64,000 bases of DNA from Micromonospora sp. KC213 (lineage in GTDB: Bacteria > Actinomycetota > Actinomycetes > Mycobacteriales > Micromonosporaceae): assembly GCF_004348325.1 (NCBI RefSeq), contig NZ_SMKF01000014.1:1-64000 (forward strand), given 5' to 3'. The notes beneath the pieces were generated by a model. The model saw only the letters and a list, made by a program, of their open reading frames with translations, did no database searches and was not told where the DNA came from. Below, piece by piece: positions 50,245-58,381 of the stretch; the stretch's first letter is position 1, and every line of letters starts with the position of its first letter. A program made the translations under genes and the position numbers.

Positions 50245-50704
50245 CGCGATCCCCTTCCGCCGCGGTCGGTGCTTGCCTCTCGTGCCGGCACTCGCGCAGA
50301 GCCCGGCGCAGCGGGGCCGGCAGTGCCACCGCCTGTCCGCCGGCCCGGTCCACGACGCAGAGCACCAGCGCCCCGGTGGCCAGCAGCTCGCCGGCCACGT
50401 CGCCGTCCGGTTCACGGTGCACCGCGCCGGACAACTCACAGGTGGCGCCGGCGACCCGGTCCACCTGGACGTCGACCCGCAACCGGTCCAGGAACCGGGC
50501 CGACGCCCGGTAGCTCATGCGCAGGTCGCGCACGGCCAACTCCAACCCCTGGTCGGTGAGCTGCCGGACGCCCACCCCGAGCCGGTCCAGGTTCTCCAGC
50601 ACCGCCGTCTCCAGCAGCGAGGCGTACCGGCTGAAGTGGACGACGCCGCCCGCGTCGGTGTCGACATGCTCCACCCGCCGGCGCAGCTGCCGAAGCCCGG
50701 TCAT
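50237..50704 (-). CDS. Acyl-ACP/CoA thioesterase, 4HBT hotdog type
   Basis: 155 aa. HVDTDAGGVVHFSRYASLLE is the 4-hydroxybenzoyl-CoA thioesterase signature, with Asp in the DTDAGGVV loop. LDRLRVDVQVDRVAGATCEL and a C-terminal basic tail complete the fold. It would release the product from the ACP of this operon. The ATG 50704 overlaps the aminotransferase stop (ATGA). Confidence 0.87.
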   Translation of the reverse strand: MTGLRQLRRRVEHVDTDAGGVVHFSRYASLLETAVLENLDRLGVGVRQLTDQGLELAVRDLRMSYRASARFLDRLRVDVQVDRVAGATCELSGAVHREPDGDVAGELLATGALVLCVVDRAGGQAVALPAPLRRALRECRHERQAPTAAEGDRDE

Positions 50705-52083
50705 TCCCGCGACCCGCGGAACACGCGGGAGCCGTCGGCGATCCGGCCCACCAGTTCCTCGGCCTCGTCGAAGGTGGTGATCAGCGGCGGCGCGACCCGC
50801 ATGGTCGGGAAGACGTACCGCAGGCCGCGCGAGCGACGGCCGGCCCCGGCCATGAACTCGACGTACGCCCCGGCGCGGACGACCTGCTCCCGCAGCTCGG
50901 CGAGCCGGCCCGCCGCCCGCTCGGTCAGCTCGACACCGTGCATCACGCCGGTGCCCCGCGCCTCCTGGTACAGGTCGGGGAATGCCTCGACCAACTCTCG
51001 GCGGAGCAGCCCGGCGAGGTGCTCGCCGAGGGCGACCGAGTGGTCGAGCAGTTTGTCGCCGACCATCAGGCCCAGCCCGTCGCGGATAACGGCGCAGGCC
51101 AGCGGACGCAAGTCGGAGGTGGCCACGGCGCCGGAGCCACGCGGCGACAGGGACCGCCGGGCGATCACCATGGACAGCGACAGCGCACCCATGCCGACGC
51201 TCTTGCCGATGACCGTGACGTCCGTCGGGACCGGGCCCGCCTCGTCCGCCATCGCGAAGAACCGGCCGGTCTTGGCGAAGGTGAGCACCTCGTCGGCGAC
51301 CAGCAGCGCGCCGTTGACCCGGCACAGCTCGGCCAGCGCACGCAGATACCCTGGCGGCGGCTGGAGGATCCCGGCGTCGCCCTGCACCGGTTCGACCACC
51401 ACCCCGAGCAGCCGGTGGCCCTTCTCGGCGAACCAGGCGGCCAGCACGTCGGCGTCGCCGAAGGGCAGGTGCTCGACGGTCACCCCGAACGGCCGGTCCG
51501 GCGCGAGCGCCGGCAGGCCCACCCGGTAGTGGCGGCGGTTCAACAGCGGCACCAGGCCGCCGGTCCACCCGTGCCAGGCCCCCTCGAAGGCGAGGATGAT
51601 GTCCCGGTCCGCCGCCTCGGGACGTGGTCGCAACGTGTGCCGGTCGAACCGGGACTCCAACACCAGCCGCAGGGCCAGTTCCATCCCCTCCGATCCGGAG
51701 TTACGGCCGCTGACGTGGTACTCGCCGGCCGGGAAGTGGTCGGTCCACAGTCCGTCCGGGCCGAACAGGTCGGTCAACAGGCGGGCCCGTTCCAGGGAGC
51801 CGACCTCGTCGGTGGCCTGGCCACCGTCACGGACCCCCCGGTTCAGTGCCCGGCGTACCGTCTCGTGGCCCGCGCCGAGGCAGGCACTGCCGTACGCGCC
51901 ACTGGCGTCGATCACCTCGAACTCCCGGCCGGCGTCCGGCCCGTCCAGGGGTACCAGCCGGCTGCGCACGCCCCGCCCACCGGTGACCGCGTACGGCAAC
52001 CGGTGCGACTGGTAGTGGTCCAGGTGCAGGTCACGACCGGCCCGCAGCAGGCGCAGCAGGTCGGCCGGCAGGTGTCCGGTCAC
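50701..52083 (-). CDS. PLP-dependent class III aminotransferase (glutamate-1-semialdehyde aminomutase-like)
   Basis: 460 aa. The PLP-binding signs are FPAGEYHVSGRNSGSEGME, GAWHGWTGG, VVVEPVQGDAGI, LLVADEVLTFAKTG and the Lys in TVIGKSVGMGALS. It belongs to the class III fold that transfers an amino group to a terminal aldehyde, a ketone or the beta-position of an acyl chain. In a KS/ACP operon without ketoreductase, beta-transamination of an ACP-bound beta-keto acid, giving a beta-amino acid, is an attractive but unproven role. GTG 52083 overlaps the ACP stop (GTGA). Confidence 0.87.
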   Translation of the reverse strand: MTGHLPADLLRLLRAGRDLHLDHYQSHRLPYAVTGGRGVRSRLVPLDGPDAGREFEVIDASGAYGSACLGAGHETVRRALNRGVRDGGQATDEVGSLERARLLTDLFGPDGLWTDHFPAGEYHVSGRNSGSEGMELALRLVLESRFDRHTLRPRPEAADRDIILAFEGAWHGWTGGLVPLLNRRHYRVGLPALAPDRPFGVTVEHLPFGDADVLAAWFAEKGHRLLGVVVEPVQGDAGILQPPPGYLRALAELCRVNGALLVADEVLTFAKTGRFFAMADEAGPVPTDVTVIGKSVGMGALSLSMVIARRSLSPRGSGAVATSDLRPLACAVIRDGLGLMVGDKLLDHSVALGEHLAGLLRRELVEAFPDLYQEARGTGVMHGVELTERAAGRLAELREQVVRAGAYVEFMAGAGRRSRGLRYVFPTMRVAPPLITTFDEAEELVGRIADGSRVFRGSRE

Positions 52084-52337
52084 GCCCGGGCCTCCGTACG
52101 CAGCCGGCGGACCAGAGCGGCCACGGTACGCAGGCTCTGGAAGTTCTCGGGGGTGAAGTCCTGGTCGGAGATCCGCACGTCGAACATGTCCTCGCACTGC
52201 ACCCGCAGTTCCACGAAGCCGAGCGAGTCCAGGCCGTACACGGCGCGCAGGCTGTCGTCGAGGCCGATCTGCTCCGGCGGCACCTCGACGAAGAGCTCGG
52301 TGTTCAGGATCTTGCGGATGCCGTTCTCGATCTCCAT
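52080..52337 (-). CDS. Acyl carrier protein 1
   Basis: 85 aa. IRKILNTELFVEV, then SLRAVYGLDSLGFVELRVQC, the GLDSL phosphopantetheine-attachment motif. It is the first gene of the seven-gene operon that runs to the acid ligase and would carry the growing acyl chain. The start ATG 52337 follows a purine-rich GGTGCC region. Confidence 0.92.
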   Translation of the reverse strand: MEIENGIRKILNTELFVEVPPEQIGLDDSLRAVYGLDSLGFVELRVQCEDMFDVRISDQDFTPENFQSLRTVAALVRRLRTEARA

Positions 52338-52571
52338 GGAGGCACCTTCGTCTCAGGATGGGGGGTCGCTTCCGTCGATCCACCCGCGCCGCGAGGGCCA
52401 GGTGGGGCGGCAGGCCACGGCACGGATTCGGGTGCGGACCGCGTGGGCAGCGTGTCGCGCCCGTGGTGCGGTCCGCTTCCGTCCGAGCGGTCCGGGTACG
52501 GCGGCGCGCTTCCGCCGTCCCGGCCGGCCGGTGTCACGTCCGGTCGGTTGCTCTGCGGAACTGACCACCAC

Positions 52572-52615
52572 ATCCTGCGCGAGCGGGAAGAGACGCCGCA
52601 TCTCCTGGATTGCGG
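52572..52615 (-). promoter_or_regulatory. Cluster element plus promoter for the ACP-aminotransferase-KS operon
   Basis: CATCTCCTGGATTGCGG on the plus strand at 52599-52615, a 21-bp gap, then CAGGAT on the minus strand at 52577-52572. The leader to the ATG at 52337 would be about 230 nt; I see no gene in it. Confidence 0.65.
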
Positions 52616-52662
52616 GCCGCCACCTGCCCGGTCCGGCCGCGCGACCGGGGCCGGACAGCAAT

Positions 52663-52695
52663 CGGCGCCGGCGGCCACGCAGGCCGCCGGCGCCG
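52663..52695. terminator. Hairpin terminator after the RibD-like reductase gene
   Basis: A 14-bp perfect stem (52663-52676 with 52682-52695) and a 5-nt loop lie 12 bp past the minus-strand stop at 52707. Confidence 0.75.
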
Positions 52696-52706
52696 CAACG
52701 CCGCCG

Positions 52707-53258
52707 TTACTTGACGACCTTGTACCGCAGGTGCGTCACCTCGGGGGTGTGCACGACGCCGATGGTCTCCAGGACCAGCGTGTCCCCCAGGTTGTCGAAG
52801 AGCCGGATGCCGCCGTCGATGAGCACCGGCCGGACGGCCACCCGGATCTCGTCGACCAACCCCGCCGCCAGACACTGCTGGGCGATCTGGGCCCCGCCCC
52901 CGATGACCACGTCCCGATCGCCCGCGGCCGCCTGCGCCTGGCGCACCGCCGACTCCACCCCGTCGGAGACGAAGGTGAAGCTGGTCTCGCCCTTGGCCGG
53001 CTCGTCCGGCGTGCTGTGGGAGACGATGAAGTGCTCCACCTGGAACGGGTTCTCCACGAAACCGTCCTGGCTGGCTCCCATGTCGTACGTCCGCCGGCCC
53101 ATCACCATGGCCCCGATCGCCGCCATCTGCTCCTCCACCACCCGCTGGTTCTCCGCCGACGGCGAGAAGAACCAGTCGTGCAGCCCTTCGGGCTCGTCGT
53201 GGGGGCCGGCGACACACCCGTTCACCGACATCGTCATGTCCAGCACGACCTTGCCCAT
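52707..53258 (-). CDS. RibD C-terminal / dihydrofolate-reductase-like protein
   Basis: 183 aa. MGKVVLDMTMSVNGCVAGPH, MVMGRRTYDMG, DVVIGGGAQIAQQCLAAGL and VDEIRVAVRPVLIDGG are the signature blocks of the RibD C-terminal (DHFR-like) family, NADPH-binding reductases of mostly unknown substrate. The ATG 53258 follows GGAGGTACGA. It is divergent from the KASIII-like gene. No cluster element in the usual orientation precedes it, so it may lie in the cluster by chance. Confidence 0.85.
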   Translation of the reverse strand: MGKVVLDMTMSVNGCVAGPHDEPEGLHDWFFSPSAENQRVVEEQMAAIGAMVMGRRTYDMGASQDGFVENPFQVEHFIVSHSTPDEPAKGETSFTFVSDGVESAVRQAQAAAGDRDVVIGGGAQIAQQCLAAGLVDEIRVAVRPVLIDGGIRLFDNLGDTLVLETIGVVHTPEVTHLRYKVVK

Positions 53259-53365
53259 TCGTACCTCCATCATCTGGGTTTCCGACAGTTCGGTGCGTCC
53301 CGTGTCCGGCCCGGACCGGGTTCGTACCCGACCCTGCCATCCCCGCCGCCCCGGCGGGGCACGGT

Positions 53366-53409
53366 GCGCAATCTGGGAGACGGCCCACCCCACCGACCGG
53401 TGCCACGAT
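53366..53409 (+). promoter_or_regulatory. Cluster element plus promoter for the KASIII-like/ACP/adenylation operon
   Basis: On the minus strand CGTCTCCCAGATTGCGC (53382-53366). On the plus strand a 21-bp gap leads to CACGAT at 53404-53409. The ATG is at 53480. Confidence 0.6.
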
Positions 53410-53479
53410 GAGGCGGCGGCGGCGACCGTCGCCGTGGCCGGGCCACGGCTCGGCAGACACCTGTCGAGGGGACGGACCG

Positions 53480-54526
53480 ATGCGGTGGAACGACGTGTTT
53501 ATCGGTGCGGCGGCCGCCTCCCTGGGGCACGCCGAGTCCACTGACCAGGCGGTCGCCGACGGCCGCTACCCGGAGAAGGACCGCGACGGTGACGGCTATC
53601 TCTCGGTACGGGTCGTCGACCACGGCCCCGCGGTCGACCTGGCGGTCGCGGCCGGCCGCCTCGCGGTGGACCGATCGGGCCACCGGCCAGAGGAGTTCGC
53701 CCTGGTCACGCACTCGCACGTCGGCTTCCAGGGCCTCGACGACTTCGCCTCCGCGGCACACGTGCAGCGGCGCACCATCGGCGGGCCGGCGGTCGCGACG
53801 GAGGTCCGCCAGGCTTCCAACGGCGGCATGGCGGCCCTGGAACTGGCCGCCGCCTACCTGTCGGCCGACCCTGGCCGCCCGGCCGCCCTGCTGACCACCA
53901 GCGACGTCTTCCACCCGCCGGCCTACGACCGTTGGGGCACCAGCGGCACCCTTTACGGCGACGGCGGGACCGCGCTCGTGCTGTCCCGGGGCGCCGGCGT
54001 GGCGCGGCTGCTCTCCAGCGTCTCGCTGGCCGACACCAGCCACGAGGGGCTCCAGGTCGGTGACGAACCGTGGACGGTGGTCAGCGGCGGCAACGGCTGG
54101 CCGATCGACACCGGCGCGCGGATCGCCGGTTACGTCCGGCAACACGGTGAGGAGATCTTCATCGACCTGGTCCGGCGGATCTTCGACGCGGAGCGGCGGA
54201 CCGTACAGGGTGCCCTCGCCGACGCGGACGTCGACCCGGCGGACATCGCCTGGTGGGTCTTCCCGAACATGGGGCTGTCGCTGACCGACTGGGACGCCCG
54301 GGCGGCGCTCGGCGTGGACCGGGACCGGACCACCTGGCCGTGGGGTCGCCGCTGCGGTCATCTCGGCGCCGGGGACCAGTTCGCCGCCCTGGCGTATCTG
54401 CTGGAGTCCCGCCGCGTCCGGGTCGGGGACCGGGTGCTGGTCAACGGGGCCGGCACCGGCTTCACCTTCACCTCGGCGGTGCTGGAGATTCAGGCCGAGC
54501 CCGAGTGGACGATCAGCGCCGACTGA
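53480..54526 (+). CDS. KASIII-like acyltransferase with rearranged active site
   Basis: 348 aa with the FabH fold: LVTHSHVGFQGLDDFASAAH, GTLYGDGGTALVLSRGAG and VNGAGTGFTFTSAVLE. The usual Cys-His-Asn triad is replaced by Ser113 (VRQASNGGM), Asn263 (WWVFPNMGL) and His294 (RRCGHLGAG). His and Asn appear exchanged between the two motifs, and Ser replaces Cys as in DpsC. Such proteins commonly transfer an acyl group from an ACP to a small-molecule acceptor or a second carrier rather than elongate. It heads an operon with ACP 2 and an adenylation enzyme. The start ATG follows GAGGGGA. Confidence 0.85.
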   Translation: MRWNDVFIGAAAASLGHAESTDQAVADGRYPEKDRDGDGYLSVRVVDHGPAVDLAVAAGRLAVDRSGHRPEEFALVTHSHVGFQGLDDFASAAHVQRRTIGGPAVATEVRQASNGGMAALELAAAYLSADPGRPAALLTTSDVFHPPAYDRWGTSGTLYGDGGTALVLSRGAGVARLLSSVSLADTSHEGLQVGDEPWTVVSGGNGWPIDTGARIAGYVRQHGEEIFIDLVRRIFDAERRTVQGALADADVDPADIAWWVFPNMGLSLTDWDARAALGVDRDRTTWPWGRRCGHLGAGDQFAALAYLLESRRVRVGDRVLVNGAGTGFTFTSAVLEIQAEPEWTISAD

Positions 54527-54565
54527 GCCGCCCACCACCGTACGCCGAGCCGGAAAGGCGATCCG

Positions 54566-54814
54566 ATGATCACAAAAGAGCGGTTCATCCGTACCGTCCG
54601 CGACGAGCTGAAGCTGCCGCTGTCCAACCCGGACCTGGAGCACGACTTCGACCAGCCGGTGCACTGGCGCTCGATGCACCGGGTACGGCTTTTCGCCGCC
54701 CTGGAACGCCAGACCGGGCGCAGGGTGCCGGTGCGCCAGCTTTTCGCCGCGACCACCGTCAGCGGAATCTACCAGCTCTACGTCGAGCTGGCCGGAGAGG
54801 AGCAGCGCCCGTGA
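54566..54814 (+). CDS. Acyl carrier protein 2 (divergent)
   Basis: 82 aa. TVRDELKLPLSNPDLEHDFD, then HWRSMHRVRLFAALERQTG; the Ser in WRSMH sits where ACPs carry the phosphopantetheine. The Asp normally before that Ser is replaced by Arg, so it is an unusual carrier protein. It lies between the KASIII-like and adenylation genes, and its TGA overlaps the GTG of the latter (GTGA). It probably carries the acyl group loaded by that enzyme. Confidence 0.8.
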   Translation: MITKERFIRTVRDELKLPLSNPDLEHDFDQPVHWRSMHRVRLFAALERQTGRRVPVRQLFAATTVSGIYQLYVELAGEEQRP

Positions 54815-56376
54815 ACAGCACACCCACCCTGTACGACTGGTTCGCGCGGTCAGCACGGCGCCATCCAGACAACCTCGCCCTGCGGGCCGGCGGCGTCGAC
54901 CTCAGCTACCGGCAACTCGCCACGGCCACCGCCCGGCTCGCCGACGACATCGTGGCCCGACGGGGCGTACGCCCGGCCCGCATCGGCGTGTTCGTCTCGC
55001 GCACCGCCGGCACGTACCTGGCCTACCTGGCGGCGCTGCGGCTCGGCGTGACGGTGGTGCCGCTGAACACCGACTTCCCGCCCGCCCGGCACGAGCGCAT
55101 CATCCGCAGCGCGGGCATCGACCTGCTGCTGCACACCGCCGTCGACGCCGAACTCGCCGGCGCCGTCGCGGCGCGGACCGGCACCGAGGTGTGGGAGGTG
55201 CCCGACGGGTACCGCAACCGGGAGCGCACCGACGGCACCGGTCCCGCCGACGGGTACAACGCCGACCCCGACGACTTCGCCTACATCGTGTTCACCTCGG
55301 GGTCGACCGGCACCCCCAAGGGCGTCCCCATCCGGCACCGCAACCTCGCCCACTGGCTGCCGTACGTGCTGGATCTCTTCGAGGCCGGCCCGGACGTCCG
55401 GGTGTCGCAGACCTCGGACCTGGCCTGGGACCTGTCCGTCTGGAACGTCTGGTTGCCCTGGGCGGCCGGCGGGGCGCTGGTCGTCCCGGAGCGCACCGAA
55501 CTGCTGGTGCCGAGCCGGCACATCCACGACGACGGGATCACCCACTGGTTCTCCACCCCCTCGTCCATCACCACCGCCCGGATGCTCGGCGACCTCGAAC
55601 CGGGCGCGATGCCGGGGTTGCGCTGGAGCCTGTTCGGTGGGGAGCCGCTCACCCTGGACAAGGCCCGGGCCTGGCGGGAGGCCGCGCCGCACAGCGTGAT
55701 CGCCAACGTCTACGGCCCGACCGAGACCACGGTCACCTGCCTGACCTACCGCGCACCGGCGGACCCGGGCGAGTGGCCGCGTGCCGCACTCGGCGCCCTG
55801 CCGCTGGGTCCGGCGTACCCCACCGTGGAATGCGCGGTGATGGACGACGACGGCCGCCCCGCGGACGAGGGGGAGCTGCTGATCCGCGGGCCGCAACGCT
55901 TCGACGGGTACCTCGACCCGGCCGACGACGTGGGCCGGTTCACCCGCTGGCAGGGCGACCGCTGGACGATGACGGAGGGCGAGCCGCTCACCGCCGAGCA
56001 CTGGTACCGCACCGGCGACCGGGTGCGCCGCCACGACGACGGCTACGCCTACCTCGGCCGGATGGACAACCAGGTCAAGGTCAACGGCTACCGCATCGAG
56101 ACCGGCGAGATCGAGGCGGTGCTGCGGCTGCACGAGGCGGTCGACGAGGCCGCCGTGGTCCCGTGGCACGCGGAGGACGGCACCGTGGAGCTGACCGCCT
56201 TCTTCGTCGGCGACCGGGCCCGGCAGGCCGAGCTGGAGGACTTCCTCGCCGAGCACCTGCCGAACTACATGGTCCCGCGCCAACTCAGTTGGATCGAGCG
56301 GTTCCCACACAACGTCAACGGCAAGATCGACCGGCGACGACTGGTGGACCTGGCGCTCACGCTGGCCGACGCCTGA
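54811..56376 (+). CDS. Free-standing adenylation enzyme (amino-acid-activating, DltA/NRPS A-like)
   Basis: 521 aa. A3 is IVFTSGSTGTPKG, A5 NVYGPTETTVTC, A7 WYRTGDRVRRHDDGYAYLGR, A8 MDNQVKVNGYRIE, and A10 NVNGKIDRRRL. The A4 segment DLAWDLSVWNVW keeps the Asp that binds an alpha-amino group, unlike the A-PCP protein at 39-40 kb. By hand alignment the specificity residues read D-L-W-F-L-G-V-V-T-K, which I cannot assign to one amino acid. GTG 54811 overlaps the ACP stop, so it most likely charges ACP 2. The KASIII-like enzyme may then pass on the amino-acyl unit. Confidence 0.9.
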   Translation: MNSTPTLYDWFARSARRHPDNLALRAGGVDLSYRQLATATARLADDIVARRGVRPARIGVFVSRTAGTYLAYLAALRLGVTVVPLNTDFPPARHERIIRSAGIDLLLHTAVDAELAGAVAARTGTEVWEVPDGYRNRERTDGTGPADGYNADPDDFAYIVFTSGSTGTPKGVPIRHRNLAHWLPYVLDLFEAGPDVRVSQTSDLAWDLSVWNVWLPWAAGGALVVPERTELLVPSRHIHDDGITHWFSTPSSITTARMLGDLEPGAMPGLRWSLFGGEPLTLDKARAWREAAPHSVIANVYGPTETTVTCLTYRAPADPGEWPRAALGALPLGPAYPTVECAVMDDDGRPADEGELLIRGPQRFDGYLDPADDVGRFTRWQGDRWTMTEGEPLTAEHWYRTGDRVRRHDDGYAYLGRMDNQVKVNGYRIETGEIEAVLRLHEAVDEAAVVPWHAEDGTVELTAFFVGDRARQAELEDFLAEHLPNYMVPRQLSWIERFPHNVNGKIDRRRLVDLALTLADA

Positions 56377-56407
56377 GCACGGTCTCCCGCCACCGCGGGC
56401 CGCAGGA

Positions 56408-56448
56408 GGGCCGGCGGCGCGTGCCGGTGCCCGCCGCCGCGCCGGCCC
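56408..56448. terminator. Possible hairpin between the adenylation gene and MFS pump 2
   Basis: A 9-bp stem (56408-56416 with 56440-56448) lies between convergent genes ending at 56376 and 56540. The region is very GC-rich and other foldings are possible. Confidence 0.4.
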
Positions 56449-56539
56449 GATCCCCTGTCCGGGCCCGTTCCGGACGGGCCACGGCCGTGCGGGTGGGTGG
56501 ACCACCGGAGGCGACCCACCCACCGTGGCTGCGGTCACG

Positions 56540-58168
56540 TCACGACGCCGGTTTCTGCGCCGCCGGGCTGCGGACCGCGGCGGTCGTCCGCCCGTCCTCC
56601 TCGGCGACCGGACCGCCACCGCCGTGCGCCGCCCCGCCCTCGGGCATCCGGGCGTCGCGCAGCGCCAGCACGGCGACGAACGCGAGGGCGAGGAACAGCC
56701 CGGCACCGACGAACGCGGCGGCGTTCAGGCCCTCGGTGAAGGCCCGCGCGGCGGCACCGAGCAACTGGTCGGCCGCGCCGGCCGGCAGCTGCTCGGCGGC
56801 GGCGACCGCCCCGGTGATGCTCTCCCGGGTGGCCGCGGCGGCCTCGGTCGGGACGCCGACCGGCACCGTGGTGGCGATCTCGCTCCGGTAGACGGCGGCA
56901 CCGATGCTGCCCATCACGGCGATACCGATGGCGATGCCGAGGTGGTTGCCGGTCTCGGAGAGCGAAGCCGCCGAGCCGGCCTTCTCCGGAGGTGCGGACC
57001 CGACGACCAGGTCGGTGCCGAGCGCGCCCATCGGGCCGGCACCGAGGAAGGCCAGCACGAAACCGGTGACCAGCAGCGGCAGGCCGCTGGTCGGGCTGAC
57101 CTGGGTGAGCAGCAGGTAGCCGAAGGCGGTGACCGCCAGGCCGGCCGAGATGAGGTACGCCGGGCGCACCTTCGACACCAGCGCCGGCGCCATCATCGAG
57201 CCCACGATGATGGCCAGCGTGGAGGGCAGCAGCCACAGCCCGGCCCGCAGCGGCGAGAGCCCCTCGACCATCTGCAGGTAGAGGCTCACCAGCAGGTAGA
57301 TGCCACCGGTGGTGACCGAGCCGAAGAGCAGGATCACCAGCGCGGCGCTGAACGGCCGGGCCCGGAACAGCCGGATGTCGACCAGCGGGTTGGTCAGCCG
57401 GCGCTGGCGGGCCACGAAGATCACGCCGAACACGACGCCGGCCAGGATGGTGAGCACCGGCCCGACCGCCCAGCCGTCCTTCGCGACCTCCTTGACGCCG
57501 TAGATGACCGGCAGGATCGCCAGCAGGGAGAGCAGCACGCTGGGCAGGTCGAGCCGGCCCGCGTTCGGGTCGCGGTACTCGGGCAGCAGCACCGGCCCCA
57601 GCACCAGCAGCAGCACCATCACCGGCGCCCCCATCAGGAACACCGAGCCCCACCAGAAGCTTTCCAGCAGGGCACCGCCGACGACGGGCCCCAGGGCCCC
57701 GCCGACCATCAGGCAGCTGAACCACACCGCGATGGCGACGCCCCGCTGCTTGGCGTTGTGGAACACGTTGCTGATCAGCGCCAGCGTCGAGGGCATCAGG
57801 GTCGCGCCGGCCACGCCCATCAGGGCCCGCGTCGCGATCAACATCGGCACGCTGTCGGAGTACGCGGCCGCCACCGTGCCCACGCCGAACGCGGCGGCGC
57901 CAACCAGCAGCAGCTTTCGGCGGCCGATCCGGTCACCGAGGGTGCCCATGGTGACCAGGAAGCCCGCGAGCATGAAGCCGTAGATGTCGAGGATCCACAG
58001 CGCCTCGGTGCTGTCCGCGCCGAGCTGCGCACTCAGGTGCGGCAGGGCGAGATAGAGGACGCTCTGGTCCAGTGAGAGCAGAAGGGTGGGTAGCGCGAGC
58101 ACCGCTAACCCGAACCACTCCCGGCGGGTCGCCAGCTGGCCGGTGTCGTCCGGGGACGTGTCGTGCAT
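56540..58168 (-). CDS. MFS drug/H+ antiporter, DHA2 (14-helix) type, pump 2
   Basis: 542 aa with about 14 hydrophobic segments. LSLDQSVLYLALPHLSAQLG, GTLGDRIGRRKLLLVGAAAF (motif A) and GATLMPSTLALISNVFHN follow the same plan as pump 1 at 45.1-46.6 kb, with which it shares many blocks (WWGSVFLMGAPV, LSPLRAGLWLLPSTLA). The two probably arose by duplication or have been recruited from the same family. It would export the final product or an intermediate. A cluster-element site lies 80 bp upstream of its ATG. Confidence 0.93.
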   Translation of the reverse strand: MHDTSPDDTGQLATRREWFGLAVLALPTLLLSLDQSVLYLALPHLSAQLGADSTEALWILDIYGFMLAGFLVTMGTLGDRIGRRKLLLVGAAAFGVGTVAAAYSDSVPMLIATRALMGVAGATLMPSTLALISNVFHNAKQRGVAIAVWFSCLMVGGALGPVVGGALLESFWWGSVFLMGAPVMVLLLVLGPVLLPEYRDPNAGRLDLPSVLLSLLAILPVIYGVKEVAKDGWAVGPVLTILAGVVFGVIFVARQRRLTNPLVDIRLFRARPFSAALVILLFGSVTTGGIYLLVSLYLQMVEGLSPLRAGLWLLPSTLAIIVGSMMAPALVSKVRPAYLISAGLAVTAFGYLLLTQVSPTSGLPLLVTGFVLAFLGAGPMGALGTDLVVGSAPPEKAGSAASLSETGNHLGIAIGIAVMGSIGAAVYRSEIATTVPVGVPTEAAAATRESITGAVAAAEQLPAGAADQLLGAAARAFTEGLNAAAFVGAGLFLALAFVAVLALRDARMPEGGAAHGGGGPVAEEDGRTTAAVRSPAAQKPAS

Positions 58169-58247
58169 GGCAGATCCTTCCCTGTTGCCGAATCTGGTCC
58201 CTCGTACAGATCCGCGGCGCGCCGGAAACTCATCGGTGCGGCAGAGA

Positions 58248-58264
58248 CATTTCGCGGGATTGCC
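58248..58264 (-). promoter_or_regulatory. Cluster element upstream of MFS pump 2
   Basis: CATTTCGCGGGATTGCC on the plus strand at 58248-58264, 80 bp before the ATG at 58168. No good -10 hexamer sits at the standard distance, so this is the weakest of the thirteen sites. It marks the right edge of the set. Confidence 0.4.
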
Positions 58265-58381
58265 GTACCGGCGGACGGATCACGGCGTTGACCTGCTGGC
58301 AACGTCGTGTCGTGCGGCTTTTCACCGCTGGCTGCGGGCCGCCCGACCTACAATCGACAGGGTGCACCGGGAGGGCAGGCG

